The notes under the pieces are model-generated. The model was not told the origin of the DNA, made no database searches, and saw only the letters and a list, made by a program, of their open reading frames with translations. Below are positions 23,940-32,597 of a stretch of DNA of 64,000 bases, piece by piece. How positions within the stretch are numbered: position 1 is the stretch's first letter; each line of letters begins with the position of its first letter. Position numbers and translations under genes: made by a program. The stretch is taken from assembly GCA_018401995.1 (NCBI GenBank), contig JAGYJR010000009.1:1-64000 (forward strand), in the 5' to 3' direction. Origin of the DNA: Flavobacterium sp. Lineage in GTDB: Bacteria; Bacteroidota; Bacteroidia; Flavobacteriales; Flavobacteriaceae.

Positions 23940-23947
23940 TATATTTG
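23940..23947 (+). promoter_or_regulatory. -7 promoter element of the first DUF2007 gene
   Basis: TATATTTG fits TAnnTTTG, 26 bases before the ATG at 23973. Confidence 0.6.
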
Positions 23948-23972
23948 TAAAATAACGAAAAATGAAAAAGAT

Positions 23973-24206
23973 ATGAATGATTTTGTAGTAGTAGCTATTT
24001 TTAACAATCAAAGAGAAACCATGAAATTAAGGAGTGTTTTGGAACGAAAAAAAATTCCTTACATAATTCAAGATGAAACAGTGGTTTCTGTAGATCCATT
24101 ACAAAGTATAGGTTTTGGAAACATTACTTTAAAAGTTGAAGAACAAAATATTGATAAAGTAAAAAAGATACTTATCGATAATAAAAAAGAAAAATTAATT
24201 ATTTAA
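23973..24206 (+). CDS. DUF2007-type small protein, paralogue 1
   Basis: A 77-residue protein. The start FVVVAIFNNQRETMKLRSVL and the middle DETVVSVDPLQSIGFGNITL fit the DUF2007 (putative signal-transducing) fold, a small alpha-beta domain. No catalytic residues are evident and the role is unknown. It is the first plus-strand gene after the polarity switch. A terminator separates it from its paralogue. Confidence 0.65.
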   Translation: MNDFVVVAIFNNQRETMKLRSVLERKKIPYIIQDETVVSVDPLQSIGFGNITLKVEEQNIDKVKKILIDNKKEKLII

Positions 24207-24214
24207 TAAAAACT

Positions 24215-24246
24215 AGGATTTACAAAAAGTAAATCCTTTTTTATTT
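24215..24246 (+). terminator. Terminator between the two DUF2007 genes
   Basis: AGGATTTAC and GTAAATCCT form a perfect 9-bp stem with a 5-base loop, followed by a T-rich run to 24246. It ends nine bases before the next ATG, so the second gene is expressed by read-through or from a promoter inside the first. Confidence 0.85.
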
Positions 24247-24254
24247 TATCTGTT

Positions 24255-24494
24255 ATGGAAAATTTTGTAACCGTTGCTATTTTTAACTACCAACACGAAA
24301 CTTTAATTATTAAAAATTTATTAGAGCAAGAGGGAATAGCATATTTTTTCGAAAATGAAACTATCATTGGAATTGATCCATTTGCAACTATAGCTTACGG
24401 TGGAATTAAATTAAAAATACATCCTAATGATATAGAAACTGTAAAAAAAATTCTCCATAACTTAAATGAAAGTGATCATTTAAAAATAGTTTGA
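24255..24494 (+). CDS. DUF2007-type small protein, paralogue 2
   Basis: A 79-residue tandem duplicate of the preceding gene: FVTVAIFNYQHETLIIKNLL and ETIIGIDPFATIAYGGIKLK align with it along the full length, with roughly 40-50 percent identity by eye. No separate promoter is visible in the terminator-filled gap. Function unknown. The candidate origin gap begins right after it. Confidence 0.65.
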   Translation: MENFVTVAIFNYQHETLIIKNLLEQEGIAYFFENETIIGIDPFATIAYGGIKLKIHPNDIETVKKILHNLNESDHLKIV

Positions 24495-25116
24495 TTTTTT
24501 AAAAGTTTAAAGTTTTCAACATTTATTAAAAACAACAAAAATATTTTTTAATTAAATTTAAATTAATGATGGTTATTATAGCGTGTTAATATGTAGTATA
24601 AGTTTTTAAAGAAAAGCTTTTTATAAAAGTTATATCAATTTATACAATGTAATTAACAATATCAATTTTTCTTAATGAGTTGAAATATAAATACTTTAGA
24701 TTACCTTTAATCTAGTTATCAACAGTTGTTAAATTCTATTTTTTTATTGAAATTGTATATAACTTCCTTTTCCTTTTTTGTTGATAACTAAGACATAATA
24801 GACTCATAAATTTAAAATAAAAATCGATAACTAATCTTGATTTTTAAAATTCAATTTTGGATTACAATTTTTTTTCTATCAACCTAAAAAAACTTCTAAA
24901 ATTCTATTTAAAGTTGTTAACAAGTATTGTTAATTTAAAGTTAACTGAATATCAAGGAATTAGATTATTTAATTAACATTTCTAATTTATTAGTTTTAAA
25001 ACGTATATAATTTATTGAATTTCAGTTGTTTTATTAAAAAATTCGTAATTTAAATACTTTAATTATAGTACTGTTTTTATCTTTAGTATTTTTGCATATA
25101 CAAAACACACAACAAC
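24495..25116. other. AT-rich gene-free region, candidate replication origin
   Basis: 620 bases with no open frame and very high AT content. TTATCAACA occurs at 24716-24724 and its complement TGTTGATAA at 24779-24787, each one base from the E. coli DnaA box TTATCCACA. Other partial boxes are CGATAACTAA (24824) and GTTGTTAACAA (24913). Genes run away from the gap on both sides (minus to the left, plus to the right), and parS-type sites lie 18-20 kb away. These fit an oriC, but no DnaA-box profile or GC skew was computed. Confidence 0.45.
25087..25094 (+). promoter_or_regulatory. -7 promoter element of rpiB
   Basis: TATTTTTG fits TAnnTTTG, 23 bases before the rpiB ATG. Confidence 0.6.
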
Positions 25117-25548
25117 ATGAAAATTTCAATAGGAAATGACCACGCTGGTCCAGATTACAAAAAAGCTATTGTTCAATATTTAGAAGAAAAAGGTCATACG
25201 GTTTTAAATCATGGAACGGATTCTTTTGAAAGTGTAGATTATCCTGATTTTGGTCATCCAGTAGCCTACGATGTAGAAAGTAAAAAAGCTGATTTAGGAA
25301 TTGTAATCTGCGGTTCTGGAAACGGAATTGCTATGACAGCTAATAAACACCAAGATATTCGTGCTGCTTTATGTTGGACAAAAGAAATTGCTGCTTTAGC
25401 TCGCCAACATAATGACGCTAATGTTTTAAGTATTCCAGCTCGTTATACTTCAATTCAACAAGCAGTTGAAATGGTGGATACTTTTTTAACAACTCCATTT
25501 GAAGGTGGACGACATGCCAACCGAGTAAATAAAATAGCTTGTAAGTAA
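25117..25548 (+). CDS. rpiB: Ribose-5-phosphate isomerase B
   Basis: A 143-residue RpiB/LacA-family enzyme of standard length. The N-terminal GNDHAGPDYKKAIV, the catalytic cysteine in VICGSGNGIAMTANK (Cys near residue 66) and the HxxR-type segment near the C-terminus (GGRHANRVNKI) are all present. It interconverts ribose 5-phosphate and ribulose 5-phosphate in the pentose phosphate pathway. It leads a plus-strand run with the CDF transporter, whose start is six bases after its stop. Confidence 0.96.
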   Translation: MKISIGNDHAGPDYKKAIVQYLEEKGHTVLNHGTDSFESVDYPDFGHPVAYDVESKKADLGIVICGSGNGIAMTANKHQDIRAALCWTKEIAALARQHNDANVLSIPARYTSIQQAVEMVDTFLTTPFEGGRHANRVNKIACK

Positions 25549-25554
25549 GTTTTT

Positions 25555-26463
25555 ATGAGTCATAATCACATTCACATTCATAAACATGAAGTAAAAGGAA
25601 CCAATTTATTGATTTCTATTTTACTGAATGTGGTTATTACAATAGCTCAAATTATTGGTGGAATTGTTTCTGGAAGTTTAGCGTTAATTTCAGATGCTTT
25701 ACATAATTTTTCAGATGTACTTTCATTAGTTTTTAGCTTAGTTGCTCATAAATTATCTAGAAGAAAAGCTACAATTAATCAAACTTTTGGTTTAAAACGT
25801 TTCGAATTATTAGCTGCCTTTGTAAATGCTGCAACTTTAATTATTGTAGCTTTCATTTTGATTTATGGTGCTATAAATCGTCTAATTGATCCTCAAGAGA
25901 TTGAATCTAGTTTGGTTATTTGGTTGGCTTTACTCGGAATTTTAGTGAATGGATTTTCGGTTATCTTATTAAAAAAAGACGCTGATCATAATTTAAATAT
26001 GAAATCTGCTTATTTGCATTTATTGACTGATATGATGGCATCTGTTGCGGTTTTAGTTGGCGGTTTGTTAATGAAATTTTACGGTTGGTTTTGGGTAGAT
26101 AGTGTCATGACTATTTTAATTGCTGTTTATTTAATCATTGTGGGTTCAGATTTAATAAAAAAATCCACAAAAATGTTGATGCTTTTTACTCCAGAAGGTA
26201 TTGACATAAAGGAAGTGGTTCGTGAAGTTCATAAAATTACTGGTGTTGGAAAATTGCATCATATTCATATTTGGCATTTAAACGAAGAAGAAATTCACTT
26301 AGAAGCGCATTTAGAATGTTCGGAAGATTTCACTTTAACCGAATTTGATGCTTTGTTAAATAAAATTGAACTTTTGGTATTTGAAAAATTTGGTATTAAT
26401 CACATTACCATTCAACCCGAATTTAAAAAAGAAGATCCAAAAGATTTTATCGTTCAAGATTAA
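25555..26463 (+). CDS. Cation diffusion facilitator (Zn2+/divalent metal exporter)
   Basis: A 302-residue CDF protein. A histidine-rich N-terminus (MSHNHIHIHKHE) precedes six membrane segments. The metal-site motifs are DALHNFSD in segment 2 and HLLTDMMASV in segment 5, as in CzcD/ZitB zinc exporters. A cytoplasmic ferredoxin-like domain with GVGKLHHIHIWHL follows from about residue 215. It exports Zn2+ or a related metal using the proton gradient. It is tightly linked to rpiB, with nnrD next. Confidence 0.93.
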   Translation: MSHNHIHIHKHEVKGTNLLISILLNVVITIAQIIGGIVSGSLALISDALHNFSDVLSLVFSLVAHKLSRRKATINQTFGLKRFELLAAFVNAATLIIVAFILIYGAINRLIDPQEIESSLVIWLALLGILVNGFSVILLKKDADHNLNMKSAYLHLLTDMMASVAVLVGGLLMKFYGWFWVDSVMTILIAVYLIIVGSDLIKKSTKMLMLFTPEGIDIKEVVREVHKITGVGKLHHIHIWHLNEEEIHLEAHLECSEDFTLTEFDALLNKIELLVFEKFGINHITIQPEFKKEDPKDFIVQD

Positions 26464-26494
26464 TTTTAGTAACTTTAGAATAAAATAAATTCTA

Positions 26495-27322
26495 ATGCAA
26501 TTACTTGATTTACCAATCATCCAAAAAATTTATAAAAAAAGACAACTGAATTCTCATAAAGGTTCACATGGTCATGCTTTGTTAATTGCAGGAAGTTCAG
26601 ACAAAATGGGAGCTGCTATTATCGCTTCCAAAGCTTGTTTGCGTTCTGGTGTTGGGCTATTGACCGTTACTTTTTATCCCGAAAACAAAAGCGTTCTTTT
26701 TAATTCGATTCCTGAAGCGATGTATGCCAATTCTTGTGTGATGAACGATTTATCATCTTATCAAGCCATTGGAATTGGTCCTGGAATTGGAGTTGACGAA
26801 ATTAGTCTGCAATACATTTACGAATTGTACGAAAACAAACTTCCTGTTGTTTTTGATGCAGATGCTTTGAATTTAATTGCAAAATATAAAATCGATTGGA
26901 AAAACTTTAATTTTCCATTTGTTTTAACTCCACATCCAAAAGAGTTTGACCGATTATTTAGTGAACACAATTCAGAATCTGAAAGAAGAATTACAGCAAT
27001 TCAAAAAGCAAAAGAACTAAATTGCATTATTGTTTTAAAAGGACATAAAACCTTTATTACTGACGGAATTCAAACTTTTGAAAACACCACTGGAAATTCA
27101 GGTTTAGCAAAAGGCGGTTCTGGTGATGCGTTAACTGGAATGATTACTTCGTTTTTAGCACAAGGTTACGAACCAATACATGCTAGTATCTTAGGAGTTT
27201 ATCTTCATGGACTAGCAGCGGATATCACACTTCAATCGCAAAGCGAAGAAAGCATGTTAATAACTGATGTTATTGAAAATATAGGTTTAGCTTTTAAAAG
27301 CTTGAATTCCGAAATACAATAA
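26495..27322 (+). CDS. nnrD: ADP/ATP-dependent NAD(P)H-hydrate dehydratase
   Basis: A 275-residue ribokinase-fold enzyme. The N-terminal GSHGHALLIAGSSDKMGAAI, the FVLTPHPKEFDRL segment and the catalytic GLAKGGSGDALTGMI (Asp base) are those of the NnrD/CARKD domain. It repairs hydrated NAD(P)H. Many bacteria carry it fused to an NnrE epimerase domain; this one is the dehydratase alone, and no nnrE is in the window. It follows the CDF gene by 31 bases. Confidence 0.93.
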   Translation: MQLLDLPIIQKIYKKRQLNSHKGSHGHALLIAGSSDKMGAAIIASKACLRSGVGLLTVTFYPENKSVLFNSIPEAMYANSCVMNDLSSYQAIGIGPGIGVDEISLQYIYELYENKLPVVFDADALNLIAKYKIDWKNFNFPFVLTPHPKEFDRLFSEHNSESERRITAIQKAKELNCIIVLKGHKTFITDGIQTFENTTGNSGLAKGGSGDALTGMITSFLAQGYEPIHASILGVYLHGLAADITLQSQSEESMLITDVIENIGLAFKSLNSEIQ

Positions 27323-27665
27323 AACAACCTTTGAAGTATCAAAACACTATAGAAAACCAAAATAAAAGAAAACTTATTGGTTTGTGTTTTGAAAAAATTC
27401 ATTCTAATAATAATCCTCAATAGTTCCCACTCAATTCAATAGCAAAGTAAATTGAATTCTGAAATACGTTTTCTATTATTTTAGCTTGCCATTTATCATT
27501 GCTTAAATACTAAAAATGTTATAACATTAATAACTATATAAAAATCATTAAGGCTTTATTCATTTTAATATATTTTATAAAATTAAAAAATTGAATTAAC
27601 GAATCAATTAAATACTTTGTAAACTTTGCGAAAACCTTTGCATCTTTGCGTTAAATAAAAATAAA
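27323..27665. other. Gap between nnrD and tex
   Basis: 343 bases without a gene. It contains a 54-base imperfect hairpin (27339-27392), a short AATTCAAT/ATTGAATT pair near 27430-27460 and, just before tex, a run of CTTTGCG-type units (CTTTGCGAAAACCTTTGCAT). The middle part is AT-rich with no signal I can name. Confidence 0.6.
27339..27392. repeat. 54-base hairpin downstream of nnrD
   Basis: TCAAAACAC (27339) pairs with GTGTTTTGA (27384), and AAACCAA (27354) with TTGGTTT (27377). The left side has a 6-base bulge. No T run follows on either strand, so it does not look like a simple terminator. Confidence 0.6.
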
Positions 27666-29792
27666 ATGACCCATATTCAATTCATTCAAAACCAAACCAA
27701 CATTACTCCAAAAAGCATTGAAGCTACTATAAAATTACTTTCAGAAGATTGTACAATTCCGTTTATTTCGCGTTACCGAAAAGACCAAACAGGGAATTTA
27801 GATGAAGTGCAAATTGAAGATATTGCCAAAGCTAAAAAGCAATATGACGAAATCATTAAACGAAAAGAAAGCATTTTAAAATCTATTGAAGAACAAAATG
27901 CACTTTCACCCGAATTGAAATCAAAAATTGAAAACAGTTTCGATTTACAAGAATTGGAAGATTTCTATTTGCCTTATAAAAAGTCTCGTAAAACCAAAGC
28001 AGATACAGCTCGTGAAAACGGATTAGAACCATTAGCAAAAATCATCATGAGTCAAAAAAATGATGATATTGAGTTTTTAGCTTCCAAATATTTGAATGCG
28101 AATGTAAAAAACGAAGATGAGGCTTTACAAGGCGCTCGCGATATTATTGCCGAATGGATTAACGAAAACATCTTTATTCGTAAAAATCTTCGTAGAATGT
28201 TCCAACGAAAAGCTGAAATCACAACCAAAGTTGTTAAAACCAAAAAAGATGACGAAGCCGCTCAAAAATTTTCCCAATATTTCGATTGGGCAGAACCTAT
28301 TTTCAAAGCGCCATCACACCGTTTATTAGCTATGTTGCGTGCCGAAGCGGAAGGTTTTGTGAAACTAAATGTCGCAGTTGAAAAAGAAGAAGCCATAGAT
28401 TTTATAGAAGAAAACATCATCAAAAATAAAAATTCGGATGCAACCGAACATTTAGAATTGGCGATTAAAGACAGCTATAAACGCTTGTTAGAACCTGCTA
28501 TTTCAAACGAAACCTTACAAGAATCAAAAGCAAAAGCCGATATCAAGGCGATTGATGTGTTTTCTGAAAATTTACGTCAGTTATTATTAGCACCACCATT
28601 AGGAGAAAAACGAATTTTAGCCATCGACCCAGGTTATCGAACTGGTTGTAAAGTCGTGTGTTTGGATGAAAAAGGCGATTTGCTAAATAACGAAACTATT
28701 TATCCACACGCACCACAAAATGACACCGCTATGGCGATGAAGAAAATTCGTTCGATGGTGAATGCGTACAATATTGAAGCCATTTCTATTGGAAACGGAA
28801 CAGCTTCTCGTGAAACCGAATTTTTCATTAAAAAAATTGCTTTTGACAAACCCGTTCAAGTGTTTGTAGTTTCAGAAGCCGGAGCATCTGTATATTCTGC
28901 GAGTAAAATTGCTAGAGAAGAATTTCCAAATTATGATGTTACCGTTCGTGGTTCAGTTTCCATTGGAAGACGACTTTCGGATCCATTGGCAGAATTGGTA
29001 AAAATTGATCCAAAATCCATCGGTGTTGGACAATATCAACACGATGTGGATCAAACCAAATTACAATCGGCTTTAGATAGCACAGTAATGAGTTGCGTGA
29101 ATTCTGTTGGGATTAATATCAATACAGCCAGTAAATCGTTGTTAAGCTATGTTTCTGGAATTGGTGAAAAAATGGCAGAAAATATTGTGACTTATCGTTC
29201 GGAAAACGGACCTTTTGAAGATAGAAAGCAATTGAAAAAAGTACCTCGTTTAGGTGAAAAAGCTTACCAACAAGCTGCGGCATTTATCAGAATTCGCGAC
29301 GGGAAAAATCCGTTAGATAATTCGGCTGTTCACCCAGAAGCGTATCCCATTGTAGAAAAAATGGCAAAAGATTTGGGAATCAAAACCACTGAATTAATCG
29401 CTAATAAAGAAAAAATAGCCCAAATAAAACCAGAAAATTACATCACGGCAGAAATCGGAATTTTAACGTTGAAAGACATTTTAAAAGAATTAGAAAAACC
29501 AGGTTTAGACCCAAGAAAAGCCGCAAAAATTTTCGAATTCGACCCGAATGTAAAAACTATAAAAGATTTACGAACAGGCATGATTTTACCTGGAATTGTG
29601 AATAATATTACCGCTTTTGGTTGTTTTGTGGATGTTGGAATCAAAGAAAGCGGTTTGGTTCACATTTCCCAACTAAAAGAAGGCTATGTTTCCGATGTAA
29701 ACGAAGTGGTAAAAATGCACCAACATGTACAAGTAAAAGTCGTTGAGGTAGATGAAGCTAGAAAACGCATTCAGTTGACGATGATTTTGTAA
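27666..29792 (+). CDS. tex: Tex-family RNA-binding transcription factor
   Basis: A 708-residue Tex protein. The N-terminal helical domain (SEDCTIPFISRYRKDQTGNL) is followed by a YqgF/RuvC-like fold (ILAIDPGYRTGCKVVCLD near 320-337), helix-hairpin-helix motifs (NTASKSLLSYVSGIGEKMAE near 490-510) and a C-terminal S1 domain (GCFVDVGIKESGLVHISQL). Tex binds RNA and associates with transcription complexes; its exact task is debated. The gene is single, with its own terminator after a GC-rich repeat. Confidence 0.96.
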   Translation: MTHIQFIQNQTNITPKSIEATIKLLSEDCTIPFISRYRKDQTGNLDEVQIEDIAKAKKQYDEIIKRKESILKSIEEQNALSPELKSKIENSFDLQELEDFYLPYKKSRKTKADTARENGLEPLAKIIMSQKNDDIEFLASKYLNANVKNEDEALQGARDIIAEWINENIFIRKNLRRMFQRKAEITTKVVKTKKDDEAAQKFSQYFDWAEPIFKAPSHRLLAMLRAEAEGFVKLNVAVEKEEAIDFIEENIIKNKNSDATEHLELAIKDSYKRLLEPAISNETLQESKAKADIKAIDVFSENLRQLLLAPPLGEKRILAIDPGYRTGCKVVCLDEKGDLLNNETIYPHAPQNDTAMAMKKIRSMVNAYNIEAISIGNGTASRETEFFIKKIAFDKPVQVFVVSEAGASVYSASKIAREEFPNYDVTVRGSVSIGRRLSDPLAELVKIDPKSIGVGQYQHDVDQTKLQSALDSTVMSCVNSVGININTASKSLLSYVSGIGEKMAENIVTYRSENGPFEDRKQLKKVPRLGEKAYQQAAAFIRIRDGKNPLDNSAVHPEAYPIVEKMAKDLGIKTTELIANKEKIAQIKPENYITAEIGILTLKDILKELEKPGLDPRKAAKIFEFDPNVKTIKDLRTGMILPGIVNNITAFGCFVDVGIKESGLVHISQLKEGYVSDVNEVVKMHQHVQVKVVEVDEARKRIQLTMIL

Positions 29793-29794
29793 TT

Positions 29795-29822
29795 CCCCTC
29801 TTTTAGAGGGGTGCCCGTAGGG
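29795..29822. repeat. CCCCTCTTTTAGAGGGG repeat after tex
   Basis: CCCCTC and GAGGGG form a 6-bp hairpin and the sequence continues GTGCCCGTAGGGTGGGGTGT. I know this CCCCTC...GAGGGG-GTGCCCG...GGGTGGGGTG unit as a common intergenic repeat in Flavobacteriaceae. It is much richer in GC than its surroundings. Confidence 0.7.
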
Positions 29823-29842
29823 TGGGGTGTTTAAAAAAACAA

Positions 29843-29886
29843 AATTCCAAACTCCAATTACTATAAATTGGAATTTGGAATTTTTT
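29843..29886 (+). terminator. Terminator of tex
   Basis: AATTCCAAACTCCAATT pairs with AATTGGAATTTGGAATT (two mismatches), loop ACTATA-type, followed by six T. It is built of TTGGAATT units that form another simple repeat. Confidence 0.8.
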
Positions 29887-29907
29887 ATTTTGGAATTCAA
29901 AGAGAAC

Positions 29908-30105
29908 CTACTCTTTAGTTTCTTCTTCTTTTTTGGTGTTTGCTGGCTGATCGTCTTTAGCTGCGTTTTTAAATTCTTTAATACCGCTACCTAAACCTTT
30001 CATTAATTCTGGAATTTTCTTTCCACCAAAAAGTAATAATACAATTAATAAAACTACTAATATTTGTTGAACACTTACAGCAAGTGGAATAAATAATGCA
30101 TTCAT
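29908..30105 (-). CDS. tatA: Sec-independent protein translocase subunit TatA/E
   Basis: A 65-residue protein with one membrane segment (about 10-26), the hinge [18 protein letters not shown] and an amphipathic helix with a charged tail. TatA multimers form the twin-arginine protein-export pore together with TatC. tatC is not in the window. It is divergent from the LytM-like gene, with its own -7 element at 30126-30133. Confidence 0.95.
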   Translation of the reverse strand: MNALFIPLAVSVQQILVVLLIVLLLFGGKKIPELMKGLGSGIKEFKNAAKDDQPANTKKEEETKE

Positions 30106-30125
30106 GATTTCAATAATTTATACTG

Positions 30126-30133
30126 CAAAGATA
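30126..30133 (-). promoter_or_regulatory. -7 promoter element of tatA
   Basis: On the minus strand TATCTTTG fits TAnnTTTG, 21 bases before the tatA ATG. Confidence 0.6.
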
Positions 30134-30206
30134 TAAAGATTTTACCAATTGCTTATTTTTTAACGATTTATTATTTAGTTTCTTCATGGCTCGTTAGGGT
30201 ATTTCT

Positions 30207-30214
30207 TATATTTG
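30207..30214 (+). promoter_or_regulatory. -7 promoter element of the LytM-like gene
   Basis: TATATTTG fits TAnnTTTG, 21 bases before the ATG at 30235. Confidence 0.6.
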
Positions 30215-30234
30215 TATCATTAAAACCCATTCCA

Positions 30235-31104
30235 ATGGCTAAAAAGAAAAGAAAAAGTAACATTTTATGGAGAAAACTCCTTAACAAAAGACGTTTGGTT
30301 ATCCTAAACGAAGACACCTTTGAAGAAACTTTTTCATTGAAATTAACCCTAATGAACGTCTTTGTTGTGTTTGGATTAGGTGCCATTTTGATTATCTTTT
30401 TTACCACTTACATTATTGCTTTTACGCCGCTTCGCGAATATATTCCGGGTTATGCTTCTACTAAATTGAAACAAGATGCATTGGAATTAGCCATTAAATC
30501 CGATTCTTTGGAACGCGTGGTGAAAAATAATAACGCTTATATTTCATCCATAAAAAAAGTGCTTACTGGCGATTTGGAATATGCCAAATTCAATAAAGAT
30601 TCACTAATAGCCTCCGAACAACAACAGTTGGATTTTTCAGTTGATGCAACAGCAACCGAAAAAGAATTGCGCGATAAAGTAATTCAAGAAGACAAATACA
30701 ATGTTTTTGAATCGGCAAAGCCAAAAGTAAGTTTTGTGCTATTTCCACCAGTTCAAGGGAAAATCATTGAAAAATATAGTGCCAAAAACAAACATCTAGC
30801 CGTAAAATTAGCGGTGATGAACAACACGCCAATAAAAGCGGTTGCCACAGGAACTATCGTTTTTGCAGATTGGACACCAACTAATGGCTATGTGATTATT
30901 GTTCGTCATCAAGAAGCTATTTTATCGGTTTATAAAAATGCGGCTTCCATTACCAAAAAACAAGGCGATACTGTAAAATCAGGTGAAGTAATTGCATTAG
31001 CTGGCGGAAATAGCGCTACAGTGGAAAGCAACATTACGCTTCATTTTGAACTTTGGAAAGATGGTTTTCCAATTGATCCAACCCAATTTATAAACTTCGA
31101 ATAA
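30235..31104 (+). CDS. M23/LytM-like membrane-anchored protein, probably catalytically inactive
   Basis: A 289-residue protein. A basic N-terminus is followed by one membrane segment (about 39-63), a helical linker and a LytM-type domain in the last 120 residues (VKLAVMNNTPIKAVATGTIV, LHFELWKDGFPIDP). The zinc and catalytic positions look lost: the usual HxxxD is HLAVK, the YxH segment is YKN, and HLH is TLH. It is probably an EnvC/NlpD-like activator or binder of peptidoglycan rather than a hydrolase. It is followed after two bases by the GH3-like gene. Confidence 0.75.
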   Translation: MAKKKRKSNILWRKLLNKRRLVILNEDTFEETFSLKLTLMNVFVVFGLGAILIIFFTTYIIAFTPLREYIPGYASTKLKQDALELAIKSDSLERVVKNNNAYISSIKKVLTGDLEYAKFNKDSLIASEQQQLDFSVDATATEKELRDKVIQEDKYNVFESAKPKVSFVLFPPVQGKIIEKYSAKNKHLAVKLAVMNNTPIKAVATGTIVFADWTPTNGYVIIVRHQEAILSVYKNAASITKKQGDTVKSGEVIALAGGNSATVESNITLHFELWKDGFPIDPTQFINFE

Positions 31105-31106
31105 AA

Positions 31107-32597
31107 ATGTCGATTAAAGCAATTGCAGCGAAAATTTTTGCCCAAATTATCCATAATAAAACCCAAAAATGGGCTAACAATCCAGTGGAAACCCAGCAAA
31201 AAGTTTTTGAATCATTAATAAAAGAGGCAGCCCAAACCAAATTTGGAAAAGACCACGATTTTAGTGCAATCAAAACACATTCCGATTTTACCAAAAAAGT
31301 ACCAATTCGCGATTATGAAGGCTTGAAATCTTATGTTGATTTAGTCGTGAAAGGCGAGGAAAATATATTTTGGAAAGGAAAACCTTTATATTTTGCTAAA
31401 ACCTCAGGAACTACTTCAGGTGCTAAATATATTCCATTAACCAAAGAATCCATGCCGTTTCACATTCAAGCGGCTCGAAATGCGATTTTGAGTTACATTC
31501 ATGAAACAGGAAAAGCTGATTTTGTTTCAGGAAAAATGATTTTCTTACAAGGAAGCCCAATTTTGGAAGAAAAAAACGGAGTAAAATTGGGTCGATTATC
31601 AGGAATTGTAGCGCATTTTGTTCCAAAGTATCTCCAAAAAAATCGCATGCCGAGTTGGGAAACCAATTGCATTGAAGATTGGGAAACTAAAGTAAATGCC
31701 ATCGTAGAAGAAACCATCAACGAAAATATGTCGGTGATTTCGGGTATTCCGTCTTGGGTGCAAATGTATTTTGAAAAACTTTCCGCTAAAGCGAATAAAC
31801 CTGTTGGCGAAATCTTCAAAAATTTCAATTTATTCATTTACGGCGGCGTGAATTACGAACCTTATCGAGCCAAATTTGAAAATTTAATTGGAAGAAAAGT
31901 AGATTCCATTGAATTGTTTCCCGCTTCTGAAGGCTTTTTTGCTTATCAAGATTCTCAGAAAGAAAACGGAATGTTACTGTTATTAAATTCCGGAATTTTC
32001 TACGAATTCATTAAAGCCGACGAGTTCTTCACCGAAAATCCAAAGCGTTATACCATTGGCGAAGTGGAAATTGGCGTGAATTACGTTTTAATTATTTCTA
32101 CCAATGCTGGACTTTGGGCTTATAATATTGGCGATACTATTCAATTTACGGGTTTAAAACCGTATCGTGTCATTGTTTCGGGAAGAATCAAGCATTATAT
32201 TTCAGCTTTTGGCGAACATGTTATTGGTAAAGAAGTAGAATCCGCACTAAAAGAAGCGATGGAAGGAACGGATATTCGAGTAAATGAATTCACAGTCGCA
32301 CCACAAATTAATCCAAAAGAAGGTTTGCCTTATCATGAATGGTTCATAGAATTTGAAAATCAACCCAATAATCTAGAAGAATTTGCGTTAAAAATTGATG
32401 CCGCCATGCGCAAACAAAATGTGTATTACGATGATTTAATCGTTGGAAATGTATTACGAACTTTAATGATTACCAAAGTTCCAAAAAACGGTTTCCAAGA
32501 ATACATGAAATCGATTGGAAAACTAGGCGGTCAAAATAAATTACCAAGACTTTCAAATGACAGAAAGATTGCGGATTTTTTTAAAAATATAATATGA
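31107..32597 (+). CDS. GH3-family acyl-adenylating protein
   Basis: A 496-residue member of the GH3 fold, which belongs to the ANL adenylate-forming superfamily. The nucleotide motif is AKTSGTTSGAKYIPLTKESM near 95-114, with the later YNIGDTIQFTG and GRIKHYISAFGEHV motifs. Plant GH3 enzymes join amino acids to hormones; the bacterial substrate is unknown. It is a tight unit with the LytM-like gene upstream and overlaps the next gene by four bases (ATGA-type). Confidence 0.9.
   Translation: MSIKAIAAKIFAQIIHNKTQKWANNPVETQQKVFESLIKEAAQTKFGKDHDFSAIKTHSDFTKKVPIRDYEGLKSYVDLVVKGEENIFWKGKPLYFAKTSGTTSGAKYIPLTKESMPFHIQAARNAILSYIHETGKADFVSGKMIFLQGSPILEEKNGVKLGRLSGIVAHFVPKYLQKNRMPSWETNCIEDWETKVNAIVEETINENMSVISGIPSWVQMYFEKLSAKANKPVGEIFKNFNLFIYGGVNYEPYRAKFENLIGRKVDSIELFPASEGFFAYQDSQKENGMLLLLNSGIFYEFIKADEFFTENPKRYTIGEVEIGVNYVLIISTNAGLWAYNIGDTIQFTGLKPYRVIVSGRIKHYISAFGEHVIGKEVESALKEAMEGTDIRVNEFTVAPQINPKEGLPYHEWFIEFENQPNNLEEFALKIDAAMRKQNVYYDDLIVGNVLRTLMITKVPKNGFQEYMKSIGKLGGQNKLPRLSNDRKIADFFKNII

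Noticed and set aside
24495..25116. A small-RNA or CRISPR explanation of the AT-rich gap
   Set aside because: There are no regular direct repeats with spacers and no hairpin-plus-T-run pattern; the box pairs fit an origin better.
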